A model generated the notes under the pieces. That model made no database searches and was not told the origin of the DNA. It worked only from the letters and a program-made list of their open reading frames with translations. Made by a program: the position numbers and the translations under genes. From positions 1-21,133 of the IMG/VR virus record IMGVR_UViG_3300032282_000704: a DNA stretch of 21,133 bases; one strand, given 5' to 3'. The stretch comes from a virus. How positions within the stretch are numbered: position 1 is the first letter of the stretch; every line of letters begins with the position of its first letter. Of the stretch, positions 13,107-21,133 are shown piece after piece.

Positions 13107-13388
13107 TTAATAATTTTCAGTATGTTGTGCTTCTTCTAATGCTTTTCTATGAAGTTCATCCATACCATAATCAGTTGGATTAGACCAATCAGGATCATAT
13201 GCGGTATGAAATACTTTATCATAATATTCATACTCAACCAGTATAAATGGCCATCCAGCCGGTACAGTTCGTTTTGCTATCATTACAGCTGTTTTAAAAT
13301 CATCCGCAAAAATACTTGTTGAACCTAACATTATTTTTGTTCCTAAACTTTGTTTACGAGAAGGAAATATACTTACATATCTTGCCAT
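13107..13388 (-). CDS. Small tail-associated protein of unknown function
   Basis: A 93-residue protein that I do not recognise confidently. It begins MARYVSIFPSRKQSLGTKIM; the middle AGWPFILVEYEYYDKVFHTA (64-83) followed by YDPDW resembles a pattern (rPFrIVd...DR.Fr.AWe.Df) seen in small proteins beside tail-fibre genes of marine phages. It ends acidic (ALEEAQHTENY). No signal peptide or membrane segment is seen. It follows the giant fibre gene by 11 bases and precedes the 87-residue gene by 4 bases, so the three form one transcription unit. The A-rich leader AAAAAATAAAT has no Shine-Dalgarno. A role at the fibre or baseplate is inferred from position only. Confidence 0.75.
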   Translation of the reverse strand: MARYVSIFPSRKQSLGTKIMLGSTSIFADDFKTAVMIAKRTVPAGWPFILVEYEYYDKVFHTAYDPDWSNPTDYGMDELHRKALEEAQHTENY

Positions 13389-13399
13389 ATATTTATTTT

Positions 13400-16300
13400 T
13401 TATTTATAAACTAATATATTAATTCTACTACCACTACTATCTTCATTACTTAATTCTATTTTAAAACTAGTGTTAAATGTATCAAACACTCTTACTATTG
13501 TTGGTACTGTCCCAGTCCCTGTTGTTGTACCACCCGCAACAACTACACTATAAAATCCAACAGGTCCATTTGGGTCAAACCATGTTGATGAATCTTGTAA
13601 TGCTTCTACAAAGAAAACTTGCCATGTATTTGTTGTTACATAAGTTATCTTCTCTATATTCATACAATACGGCCACCAATATTCACTATAAGTACCGGAA
13701 CAATTTGTTGTTGAATCCGGCTCAAACATAGCATATGCTCTTAAAATTTGGAAAGCTCTATTATATCCACCAAAAATATAAGATGTCATAAAGTTACCAC
13801 CAGCTGCTCTATTTGAGCGAGGATATGATGCATTATTAATATAAATTCTTTGCATTGAATTATGCCACTCAATAGCATTTTGATTTAATAATAGGAATGT
13901 TCCACCAATATGTCCAATTGTTCTTCTATCTTGAAATGAATTATTTTTTCTTGTATAAACTCCTGAACCAGGATATGTTTCTACATCTGGAAAATTAGTT
14001 AAATCCAATGAACTTAAAAAATCTGGTCTAGTTAAAAAATATCTATCAGTATCTTGTCCAACATTAATACCAACCTGATTAAGTACAGTAGATGATACTG
14101 ATGCATTATATGCTATATCTATTGTAGGCATATAATAATCAATAGTCATATAGTTATCATAATCTAAATTGAAAACTATATATTGAATACTAACAGTATA
14201 TACTTGACCAGCTACCATATTTATACCAGACATATACAATACTACATCAGTAGGTGGTGAGCTCGGATTAATTTGTTCATAAAAGTTTCCACCAAAATCT
14301 GCATCAAATACAGGAGTATCTACATATTCAGCTCCACCAAATCCAGTATACACACTATTACCACTACTATCTCTTACATAAAGTCTCATTTCTACATAAG
14401 GACCATAAGTTTTTGTTCCACTTATCCAAGTAGTTTTTCTTAAAGAAGTTACTGGGAATTTAAATGTCATTTCATATGCTGCCGTTAATGGTGCTGTGAT
14501 ATTTCTATCCATATTCCATGTAGGCGCATATGGCCATGTACCAGATCCCGGTACTTGCAAATAACCGTTAGAACCCTCTCCCGTTAATGTACCATTTTGA
14601 TATGTTGCTGTTCCAGATGCGTATCCTGAAATTGTTAGTATCCCAGATGTTGAGTTTAATGGGTCTGCGGTAGATGTAGTTCCATAATCTAATAATACTT
14701 TAGTTACATTATTAGTATCCTTTAAACGAATAATTCCAGATATAACTAAATCACTATCATCCCAATAAAGATACTTACCACCAACAGTAGATGTTGCATC
14801 TCCTAATCTAAATTGTCCTAAATTATTTAAAAAATATCCTTTACCAGCAGTTAAAGATGTTGCGTTTACACTTCTAAGATATCCCGTATAAGTTCCATCA
14901 GTACCAATAACTAAACCTCTAGTAATTGTTGCATCTTGCGCCAATAAGATATCAGTTGCTACTGAACTAAATGTTGCTCCAAATGTTGACCAATCAGATA
15001 CACCCGGAGTCCCCCAAGTTGCTAATCCACTTTTAGATACATTATTTGCTAAATAGTATGTTCCAGTAACTGCTGGGTATCTAACTACATCTCTACGAGT
15101 TCCATCAGCTGTATGAAAATATGCAGTTCCAGAATCATAATTTCCTCTAAACACCACACCAGGGCCAGGTGAACCATCAGCACCATTATTACCATTAAGA
15201 CCCGATGTACCATTTGCCCCATCTGCACCCGATGTTCCATTTGCTCCCGGTGCACCGGCAGCTGCCGCAACAGTCCAAGGACCTGCGCCGGGATATCCTG
15301 TTGATGAATTTGTATTATTTGTTGATGTGTGTGAAGTTGATGAAGTACATTGCCAACTCTGTCCTCCATAAGTTACAACATCATTTGCGTAATAAACAGT
15401 TGATGATGCCCAAGCTCCTCTTAATGTTCCAGCGTTTTGACCGGGAGCAACTTGATTTATAGAACCAACAATTGTTAATGTATCACCATCCCACTTCAAT
15501 GCCCTATTACCATCTGATGATTTAATTGAAAATCTACCAGTTGTTCCAGCTGCTCCATTTTCATAAATACCCAAAAATATACCCGGCTTATCATATCCAA
15601 TAACACCAGTAGAAGTTTGGTCACCACTTTTACCAGCAGTACCAGTCTGTCCCATAGCCATATACGGGTCATTGCGTCCTCCCGATAATACAATATTTGC
15701 AAATGCCCCATTACCATCTTTAGTACCAATATTTAATGTATTCTTTACATATGATTCATCAAATATTGCAATCTTAGCTGCTATAAAGAAATCTTGAGTT
15801 CCTAAATATTCCCAATGTGGATTATTAGGGTCATTACTAGGAGTTTGCGCGCCAACTATATAAGCGTGATTCTTATCGTATGTTGCAGGTCCACTACCAC
15901 TTTTTGCTGCATAATATGTTGTTGGGTTTCCGTTAGGTGGATATATTACCGCATCTCTACGATAATTTGTTGTTTCAACACTTCCTATGTAATCTATTGA
16001 ATTTAACCAATTACCTCTCATTACAACACCTGGTCCAGTCTTACCTTCAAATTGAACTGAAAAGGATTGTGTTTTGTATAATTTTTGTCTACCTTCGCAA
16101 TCTATTTCATATACAATTACTGCTGTTTGGTTTGTTTCAGGACTACTCCAATTTTCAATACCAGATGTATATGCTCTACCTTCCGCATCAACGGGTAAGA
16201 TACCATTAAGTAATAATCCACCACCCAAAGTTATGTGTTCTGATATATCACTTACTTTAACGACTGCTTGTTCTTTATAACCATTAACTCCATATGCATC

Positions 16301-19300
16301 ACGTTGTGCATTTGTAAAAGAAGTTACACAAGTTAATTTAGTATCTCCCCTAACTGCTCTTATTTTTGCAAAAGTTGCATCTAAACTAAATTGTCCAGAT
16401 ACTTTGTAAACTGCTGCTGCACTTTCATTTTCTAACTGTGCCGAATATGCCGCTGGTGGTGTGAATTGTACTGATATTGATTGTGTTACAAATTGTGTTT
16501 GTCTAGGAAGTGGATATCCATATGGATTTGTTTGAATTAAATATCCTCCTTCAAAATCTATCTTATATACAATTTCACCTGATTTATTTATAGCAGGGTC
16601 TTTCCATAGAGCTATGTTTCCAATTTGTGCAGGTGATGCGTCTGGAAATTTAGTGTCTGCCATTGTAATCCAAGAGGATTTTGTATATATAGATGCCGAT
16701 GAATATCCTAAAATACCAATAGGTTCGTTATTATAATCTAAATCACTTGGGGAAGATGGTCCTGGTAATATACCAGTTCCCCAGTTTGTTAATTGCTGAA
16801 TACCATTAAAGGTAGTAATTTTCATACCAGTTCCATTAGATGAACTAGTCCATAAATCAGCAGTTATTACACAATTATCATTTGTTGATGATAGTTTATA
16901 AGAATCAGCTCCAGCCTTTATACCAGATATTGTTAATTGAGCTTCTGCTCTGGATAATAAGGGATTTACAGTTGGTGATGTTTCGTTTCCATCAACAAGT
17001 TTAATTTTAAATGTTTTTATTGAATCCGGAGCTATATCATTATACAAAACAGTAGGAAGTGTAAATGTTACTGGGTTTGAACCAACATCTCCTGTAAACG
17101 GAGTTTCCGCAGATTCAGCACCATCCGGTGCAACATCATATAAATACAAAAATACTTTGTCAGCTGATGAAGTTGTATTAAATGCAGTTGCTGATAATAT
17201 TATTGGTTCTTGTGATGCCAATGATACTCTACCATTTCTATCATAATTTACAGTATATGAAGATGCTTTAAAATCTACTTTACGAGCTTTTGCAGCATCT
17301 ACATTTTTTGTAAATGTTTGAGTTCTAGTATATATTGATGATGTTGGTAAATGACCAGCTCCTAATGCGTAGGGATATACTTGAATTGTATAAAGTGCAC
17401 TTGCAGAAACATACGGATAATCAAATCTATCATAATTCATTCTTCCTGTTAATCCTGTTTTAGATGAACTCATTGATTGTGAGAAAGAACCTGTTAGGAT
17501 TGTAAAAATTCCATTAGATACACTTGGTTGTATTGAATTAATTTTATATGTACCTTTTCTAGCATCAGCGCTTGCAAACGATTCAGTTGTTATTAATTTT
17601 AAAAAATCATCTCCCTCTTTTACTTGTATTGTAGTATTTGCAGAAGAATATCCGGCCGGTGTAACATATCCAACTTCATCGGCCGTTAATGTAACTGCAG
17701 CTGGTGTTATTAGTATTTGTATTGGCGGGGCCCCTTCTAATACTTTTGTATAGTTTACAACTACACTAGCAGTGTAAATTGAAGATGTATAATATGGATG
17801 AATAATTAATGGATATGTAATACTTCCACTTAATTCATTCATATTTGATGATGCACTTACTATCATAGAAGCCGTATATTGAGTTCCGTATGATGATGTA
17901 AAATGAACATTACCAGCAGTAATATTAGTATCTATTATAGATGATGTTGATGCATTTAGTATATAAAATGTACCATGTGTATATAAATTATTTTCAACAT
18001 TTGCACTTGAACTAAACGCAAGATATTTAGAACCTTGCTTTAATTTAATATCAGTTATAGATGGTTTATAATCATTTACAATACCTCTTGAATTTGCTCC
18101 AAGTGTTACTGACATTGGATTTACTTCAAATACAATACTTTCATCACCAGGTTTACCTTCTGGTGTAATTGTAAATGTCTTATCAATACTAACTGATGCT
18201 GAAGTCCAAGGTTCGGTATATGTAAATGTTAATGTTAAATTTTTTGTTTGTTGTAATGGACTTCTAACATATAATGATTCAGTACCCTCTGGCTTTTGTG
18301 AAGGTATTAAAATTTTATTATCATCAATAGCAGTTACAGTTAATGTTGAGTCTAAACTTTGTGTATTATAATATAACCAATATTCAGGAACCCAATCTTT
18401 GTTTATTGACATTGATGGGTATATTTCAAACGATGCAGTAACTGCTTCTTGGATACCTGCTGCGGTTGCTCTTTTATTAAATGATGCTGTTGCAAATCCA
18501 AACACAGGTTTAAATTGAGTATCTGTTCTTGGGTTTATTGTAAATGAATCTGCGTTATATGTTACAATACCACTATCCAATCCATCTTGCAAATCCTCCA
18601 ATATAATAGATGCCAATACAGAAGAAGATGCTTCATATGCAAATTTACCAGCTGCAGATGATGATGGCATTAAATAAACTACCCTTCTAAAATCTATCGA
18701 ATCTCTAGTAAATGTTGCGTTATAATCAATTTCTTTTGTACCCAGAGAACCAGTAGTTAAACCCGGAATCATATTACTAGCAGTAACATATGATAAGTTT
18801 ACAAATTTTTCAGTACCATCCGCTGATCGTGATATTATATGTAATTGAATATTTCCATAATTCTTTAAAGAACCTTTTTGTAATAATATATCGTTGATAC
18901 CATCTATTCTTACTGCTTGTATTTCTAATGAAGCGGTACTACTATTTCTAATTTGAGTTCCTCTATAAGGTCTAATAATATGATTTACACCACCAAATCC
19001 ATCTAATATTTTATATATGTTAATTGTATCGGTATATCCCTCTACCTCTCCAGTTAATTTTACCAATTGAACATTTATATCACTTCTAGAACCAGTAAAA
19101 TTAGAAACTGTCATACGAACATTATCAGTACCAATTCCCAATAGTAAACCAGGAAATTGTTGACCAGAACCAGTATATGCTCCCGATGCAGATAAGTCAT
19201 TACCAAAAAAATCAAATGATTGAGATGTATAATGAACTGAACCTGTTAATAAAGTTTTTTGTTCATCGATTGTTATAATTGTTGGTGGTACTGGGTTTGA

Positions 19301-21010
19301 ACCAGAATCAAATTGAAATCCTCCCAATGATGGAACTAATTTTAATCCTTTTCTAATTGTTTGTAAATTACCACCATCAAATGTTTTAGTTTCTTCAACC
19401 AATACAGGAATGTAATTATTATTTATATCATAAAACTCAAAACGATAAATAAATGTTTCAACAGGCAAACTTCTTGGAACTGATTGTATGAATGTTATTT
19501 CATCGGGAGAAAATGCTGTTTCTTGAGATGCTTTTAAACTTACATCCGATATATGCCACCCTGTTCCTTTTACATCGAAATATAATCTAGCATTATCTAT
19601 TTGCTCAGCTTTTATATTTTCAGTAATATTTTGTTTTTGAAGTAAAGCGTTTTGGGTTTCTAATGTTGTTATACTTTGTTTTACTTGTACAGTAGTTGGT
19701 GTGCCATTTACAACAGATTGTTTAGAACCACTTAAATACGCTTCTATATATTCATACGCAAATCCTACACTTTCTTTTCTTATATTAAAATCTAAAGTGT
19801 ATTCTATATTTTCTGTTATGTTTAGTGATTTTGTTGTATAGAATGATGTCAATACATTACTACTATTTAACTTAACAGAATCAAATAAAAATATTTGGTC
19901 AAATGCTGTAACTAAACTATTTGATGAAGTTACCCAATATGATTTAAAATTAGTAGAATCAAATATTCCATAATTTTCTTGGTTTTTTGTTGTAGATTCT
20001 AAATCAATTAATAATTCATTTGATTCCAATTGTATTTCTTGCACAAATTGAAAATCAGATAAATCCGATTGTGATTTTCTAAATATTTTAACCCTAGCAC
20101 AATCACCAATAAATGTTGTTAAATCTGCTAATGTTATTTTAGCAAAAGAACCAGTCAATGCCGTTTTTAAATTATCTACACCTTCTGAATAATTAAAAGA
20201 TGCCGTATATCCTATTTCTGATAAATTTACAACTAATCCATTACTATTTGTATATGGTGGTTGTACTATAATTTCTCTAGTGTTTATAATGCTTGATACC
20301 AATGGATTGTATGAGGTATCATCAAATGTTAAATAAGTACCAACAACAGAAGCTGTCCAAAATGTATCATCTGTTGTTGTTAATAGATACGATGCTGGCG
20401 ATGTATAGTTTGCTAAAGATGCACTTACGGAAGGTGCTAATGGAGTACCATTAATATAACCTTTTTGTATTTTTGGCGCAACAACATTTGAAAATATTGG
20501 TTTAACTACTTCAATTATGCTTACATTTGGTCTTCTATAAAATCTTACTTTATCTTCATTTGATAGTAATCTATTTACCTTAAAGCTTCTCTCCCATTTT
20601 ACATTATAAACACCTTTCCAATCATCTGGTATATCTTTCGTAACCCCATCGGTATCTTTGAATGTTTTTAATTCACCAAGAATAGTTATTTTTGCTTCGC
20701 CTATTGGAGTATCTTCGTATATATAAACTGCAATTGGTTTAGATAATCCCTCATAATATTCAGGAACTCCATTACCAGGTTCATAATAAATTGGGTCTCC
20801 ATTAACATCTAAAATTTGTATTTTAATTTCAGTTGTTTCCTTTAGGTATTCAGAGCCCTCTATTAAAAATCCGTTTTTACCACCAGTAAAAGCTTCTTTA
20901 AATTCAGTAATTCTAAAATAATCCGAATTTGGATTAGTATCATTAACAAGAGTTTGAAATGATGTTAGAGTTTGATTTAAATTATCAGCATATTTTTTGA
21001 TTCTTGCCAT
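13400..21010 (-). CDS. Giant modular tail fibre / adhesin (2536 residues)
   Basis: Residues 1-170 hold a tail-type N-terminus (YFRITEFKEAFTGGKNGFLI, then GSEYL, EYYEGLSKPIAVYIYEDTP), common from memory in fibre or baseplate proteins of marine contractile-tail phages, presumably the attachment end. A long Ser/Thr-rich beta region follows, with Ig-like repeats starting near 955, 1094 and 1244 (pattern VxPxxVTLxA...GxV...). Modules opening GPGVVxRGN start at 1659 and 1949. Between them lie a CBM5/12-like module (about 1862-1914, W-x5-Y...DVVTYGGQSWQC) and a collagen-like Gly-X-Y stalk (1919-1951). Fibre repeats of the type LxWDGxxLxIxGxI occur around 1840 and 2090. The C-terminal part (about 2100-2536) is aromatic-rich and could bind receptors. 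No membrane segment or peptidase motif is seen. It is the first gene after the divergent region and heads the tail block. Host binding is inferred; the N-terminal start is the ATG at 21010. Confidence 0.88.
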   Translation of the reverse strand: MARIKKYADNLNQTLTSFQTLVNDTNPNSDYFRITEFKEAFTGGKNGFLIEGSEYLKETTEIKIQILDVNGDPIYYEPGNGVPEYYEGLSKPIAVYIYEDTPIGEAKITILGELKTFKDTDGVTKDIPDDWKGVYNVKWERSFKVNRLLSNEDKVRFYRRPNVSIIEVVKPIFSNVVAPKIQKGYINGTPLAPSVSASLANYTSPASYLLTTTDDTFWTASVVGTYLTFDDTSYNPLVSSIINTREIIVQPPYTNSNGLVVNLSEIGYTASFNYSEGVDNLKTALTGSFAKITLADLTTFIGDCARVKIFRKSQSDLSDFQFVQEIQLESNELLIDLESTTKNQENYGIFDSTNFKSYWVTSSNSLVTAFDQIFLFDSVKLNSSNVLTSFYTTKSLNITENIEYTLDFNIRKESVGFAYEYIEAYLSGSKQSVVNGTPTTVQVKQSITTLETQNALLQKQNITENIKAEQIDNARLYFDVKGTGWHISDVSLKASQETAFSPDEITFIQSVPRSLPVETFIYRFEFYDINNNYIPVLVEETKTFDGGNLQTIRKGLKLVPSLGGFQFDSGSNPVPPTIITIDEQKTLLTGSVHYTSQSFDFFGNDLSASGAYTGSGQQFPGLLLGIGTDNVRMTVSNFTGSRSDINVQLVKLTGEVEGYTDTINIYKILDGFGGVNHIIRPYRGTQIRNSSTASLEIQAVRIDGINDILLQKGSLKNYGNIQLHIISRSADGTEKFVNLSYVTASNMIPGLTTGSLGTKEIDYNATFTRDSIDFRRVVYLMPSSSAAGKFAYEASSSVLASIILEDLQDGLDSGIVTYNADSFTINPRTDTQFKPVFGFATASFNKRATAAGIQEAVTASFEIYPSMSINKDWVPEYWLYYNTQSLDSTLTVTAIDDNKILIPSQKPEGTESLYVRSPLQQTKNLTLTFTYTEPWTSASVSIDKTFTITPEGKPGDESIVFEVNPMSVTLGANSRGIVNDYKPSITDIKLKQGSKYLAFSSSANVENNLYTHGTFYILNASTSSIIDTNITAGNVHFTSSYGTQYTASMIVSASSNMNELSGSITYPLIIHPYYTSSIYTASVVVNYTKVLEGAPPIQILITPAAVTLTADEVGYVTPAGYSSANTTIQVKEGDDFLKLITTESFASADARKGTYKINSIQPSVSNGIFTILTGSFSQSMSSSKTGLTGRMNYDRFDYPYVSASALYTIQVYPYALGAGHLPTSSIYTRTQTFTKNVDAAKARKVDFKASSYTVNYDRNGRVSLASQEPIILSATAFNTTSSADKVFLYLYDVAPDGAESAETPFTGDVGSNPVTFTLPTVLYNDIAPDSIKTFKIKLVDGNETSPTVNPLLSRAEAQLTISGIKAGADSYKLSSTNDNCVITADLWTSSSNGTGMKITTFNGIQQLTNWGTGILPGPSSPSDLDYNNEPIGILGYSSASIYTKSSWITMADTKFPDASPAQIGNIALWKDPAINKSGEIVYKIDFEGGYLIQTNPYGYPLPRQTQFVTQSISVQFTPPAAYSAQLENESAAAVYKVSGQFSLDATFAKIRAVRGDTKLTCVTSFTNAQRDAYGVNGYKEQAVVKVSDISEHITLGGGLLLNGILPVDAEGRAYTSGIENWSSPETNQTAVIVYEIDCEGRQKLYKTQSFSVQFEGKTGPGVVMRGNWLNSIDYIGSVETTNYRRDAVIYPPNGNPTTYYAAKSGSGPATYDKNHAYIVGAQTPSNDPNNPHWEYLGTQDFFIAAKIAIFDESYVKNTLNIGTKDGNGAFANIVLSGGRNDPYMAMGQTGTAGKSGDQTSTGVIGYDKPGIFLGIYENGAAGTTGRFSIKSSDGNRALKWDGDTLTIVGSINQVAPGQNAGTLRGAWASSTVYYANDVVTYGGQSWQCTSSTSHTSTNNTNSSTGYPGAGPWTVAAAAGAPGANGTSGADGANGTSGLNGNNGADGSPGPGVVFRGNYDSGTAYFHTADGTRRDVVRYPAVTGTYYLANNVSKSGLATWGTPGVSDWSTFGATFSSVATDILLAQDATITRGLVIGTDGTYTGYLRSVNATSLTAGKGYFLNNLGQFRLGDATSTVGGKYLYWDDSDLVISGIIRLKDTNNVTKVLLDYGTTSTADPLNSTSGILTISGYASGTATYQNGTLTGEGSNGYLQVPGSGTWPYAPTWNMDRNITAPLTAAYEMTFKFPVTSLRKTTWISGTKTYGPYVEMRLYVRDSSGNSVYTGFGGAEYVDTPVFDADFGGNFYEQINPSSPPTDVVLYMSGINMVAGQVYTVSIQYIVFNLDYDNYMTIDYYMPTIDIAYNASVSSTVLNQVGINVGQDTDRYFLTRPDFLSSLDLTNFPDVETYPGSGVYTRKNNSFQDRRTIGHIGGTFLLLNQNAIEWHNSMQRIYINNASYPRSNRAAGGNFMTSYIFGGYNRAFQILRAYAMFEPDSTTNCSGTYSEYWWPYCMNIEKITYVTTNTWQVFFVEALQDSSTWFDPNGPVGFYSVVVAGGTTTGTGTVPTIVRVFDTFNTSFKIELSNEDSSGSRINILVYK
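14975..15166 (-). repeat. GPGVVxRGN module, second copy, in the giant fibre
   Basis: Residues about 1949-2012 read GPGVVFRGNYDSGTAYFHTA, then RRDVVRYP, TYYLAN and a final tryptophan (2007). The order of motifs matches the first copy at 15800-16036. The copy begins inside the collagen-like tract, so stalk and module are directly joined. Confidence 0.7.
15158..15256 (-). repeat. Collagen-like Gly-X-Y tract in the giant fibre
   Basis: Eleven unbroken Gly-X-Y triplets (residues 1919-1951), beginning GAPGANGTSGADGANGTSG and ending GSPGPG. Codon-level repeats of GGT/GGA plus Asn/Thr/Ala give visible C-rich repeats on the plus strand. Short collagen tracts in phage fibres are known trimeric stalks or hinges, so this one probably marks a trimeric section. 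Confidence 0.85.
15269..15424 (-). repeat. CBM5/12-like carbohydrate-binding module in the giant fibre
   Basis: Residues about 1862-1914 read LRGAWASSTVYYANDVVTYG then GQSWQCTSS and, after an Asn/Ser/Thr-rich loop, PWTV. The spacing of aromatic residues (W, YY, DVV.Y.G..W.C, final W) fits small chitin- and polysaccharide-binding modules. It starts RGAW, echoing RGNW/RGNY of the flanking modules, so all three may share one fold. It could also be a purely structural domain. Confidence 0.55.
15800..16036 (-). repeat. GPGVVxRGN module, first copy, in the giant fibre
   Basis: Residues 1659-1737: GPGVVMRGNWLNSIDYIG, then RRDAVIYPPNG, TYYAAKSG and a closing WEYLG. It shares the GPGVV-RGN-(W/Y), RRD-V-YP and TYY-A order with the copy at 14975-15166. 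Confidence 0.7.
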
Positions 21011-21101
21011 GTATGTTTCTATTAATCTTATTGATAAATATTCTTATTATTTTTTATCATTATAATTATATATAGAAAACTAAAGAAAACTAAAGAAAGT
21101 T
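21011..21101. promoter_or_regulatory. Divergent intergenic control region
   Basis: This gap separates the minus-strand giant fibre gene from a plus-strand reading frame starting at 21102. It contains an AT-only tract with TATAATTATAA on the minus strand (21060-21070, one mismatch to TATAnTTATAT, 49 bases before the fibre ATG) and the plus-strand TATAATTATATATAG. Beside it lies a 10-base direct repeat. No TTTG/TAnnTTTG pair is present. Promoters in both directions are inferred from gene orientation. Confidence 0.45.
21075..21099 (+). repeat. Tandem 10-base repeat GAAAACTAAA
   Basis: GAAAACTAAA occurs at 21075-21084 and 21085-21094, followed by a partial GAAAG (21095-21099). The 10-base period is about one helical turn. 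It lies just before the plus-strand ATG at 21102, so it could be an operator, an A-tract bend or a purine-rich ribosome-binding leader. Confidence 0.7.
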
Positions 21102-21133
21102 ATGAAAAAGTACGCAATGATACAAATAGATGC
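21102..21133 (+). CDS. Start of a divergent plus-strand gene (partial)
   Basis: An open frame from the ATG at 21102 to the window edge reads MKKYAMIQIDA. It is preceded by purine-rich AAAGAAAGTT, which would suit translation initiation. Only about ten codons are visible, so gene identity cannot be told. Support comes from the otherwise empty 91-base gap and the stop-free frame; chance is still quite possible. Confidence 0.4.
   Translation, partial: MKKYAMIQID

Noticed and set aside
15158-15256. Plus-strand C-rich repeats as a CRISPR array or microsatellite
   Set aside because: The repeats are irregular codon-level echoes of Gly-X-Y triplets in a continuous reading frame, with no constant repeat and spacer structure.
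1-21133. tRNA genes, rho-independent terminators, insertion sequences, attachment sites
   Set aside because: No gap exceeds about 91 bases. I found no cloverleaf, no GC stem followed by a T-run, and no transposase or integrase motifs.

Overview
The window looks like the structural-gene half of a large, AT-rich, tailed phage of the T4-like (contractile-tail) type, probably infecting a member of the Bacteroidetes. The T4-like assignment rests on a large terminase subunit with both ATPase and RNase H-type nuclease motifs, a gp20-type portal protein directly after it, and small head-operon proteins after that. The host guess is weaker. Almost no start codon has a Shine-Dalgarno sequence, leaders are A/T-rich, and one gene (12475) carries a textbook Bacteroidetes promoter (TTTG, 20 bases, TATATTTG). 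No capsid protein, tRNA, integrase, insertion sequence or CRISPR array is visible.

Every complete gene is on the minus strand, so transcription runs from right to left. A short plus-strand reading frame starts at 21102, so 21011-21101 is a divergent control region. In transcription order the layout is as follows. (1) A 2536-residue tail fibre or adhesin (21010-13400) with a conserved tail-type N-terminus, Ig-like repeats, repeated RGN modules, a carbohydrate-binding-like module and a collagen-like stalk. (2) Two small tail-associated proteins (93 and 87 residues). (3) A 95-residue coiled-coil protein. (4) Two large sugar-modifying enzymes: a three-domain GT4/methyltransferase/GT-A-like protein, and a protein of the BAHT family (autotransporter heptosyltransferases). 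(5) A 135-residue paralogue of the 95-residue protein. (6) A 925-residue multidomain protein with a NadM-like nucleotidyltransferase, a small beta domain, a DUF5661-like domain and an ATP-dependent ligase-like domain. (7) The packaging and head block: a four-cysteine protein, large terminase, portal, then three head-operon proteins, the last cut by the window edge.

Three ideas stand out. First, the glycosylation pair sits between two paralogous genes and has its own host-like promoter, so it looks like an inserted accessory cassette. Its BAHT-type enzyme may modify Ser/Thr-rich beta structure such as the phage's own giant fibre. Second, the 925-residue protein and a head protein have T4 prohead-protease-like sites ((L/I)xE|(A/G)) at domain boundaries. 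The ligase-like domain could therefore be a capsid cargo released by proteolysis. Third, an 11-base motif, TATAnTTATAT, lies upstream of five genes with a sixth near-match, and may be the phage's own late promoter element. All three are inferences from sequence reading alone.
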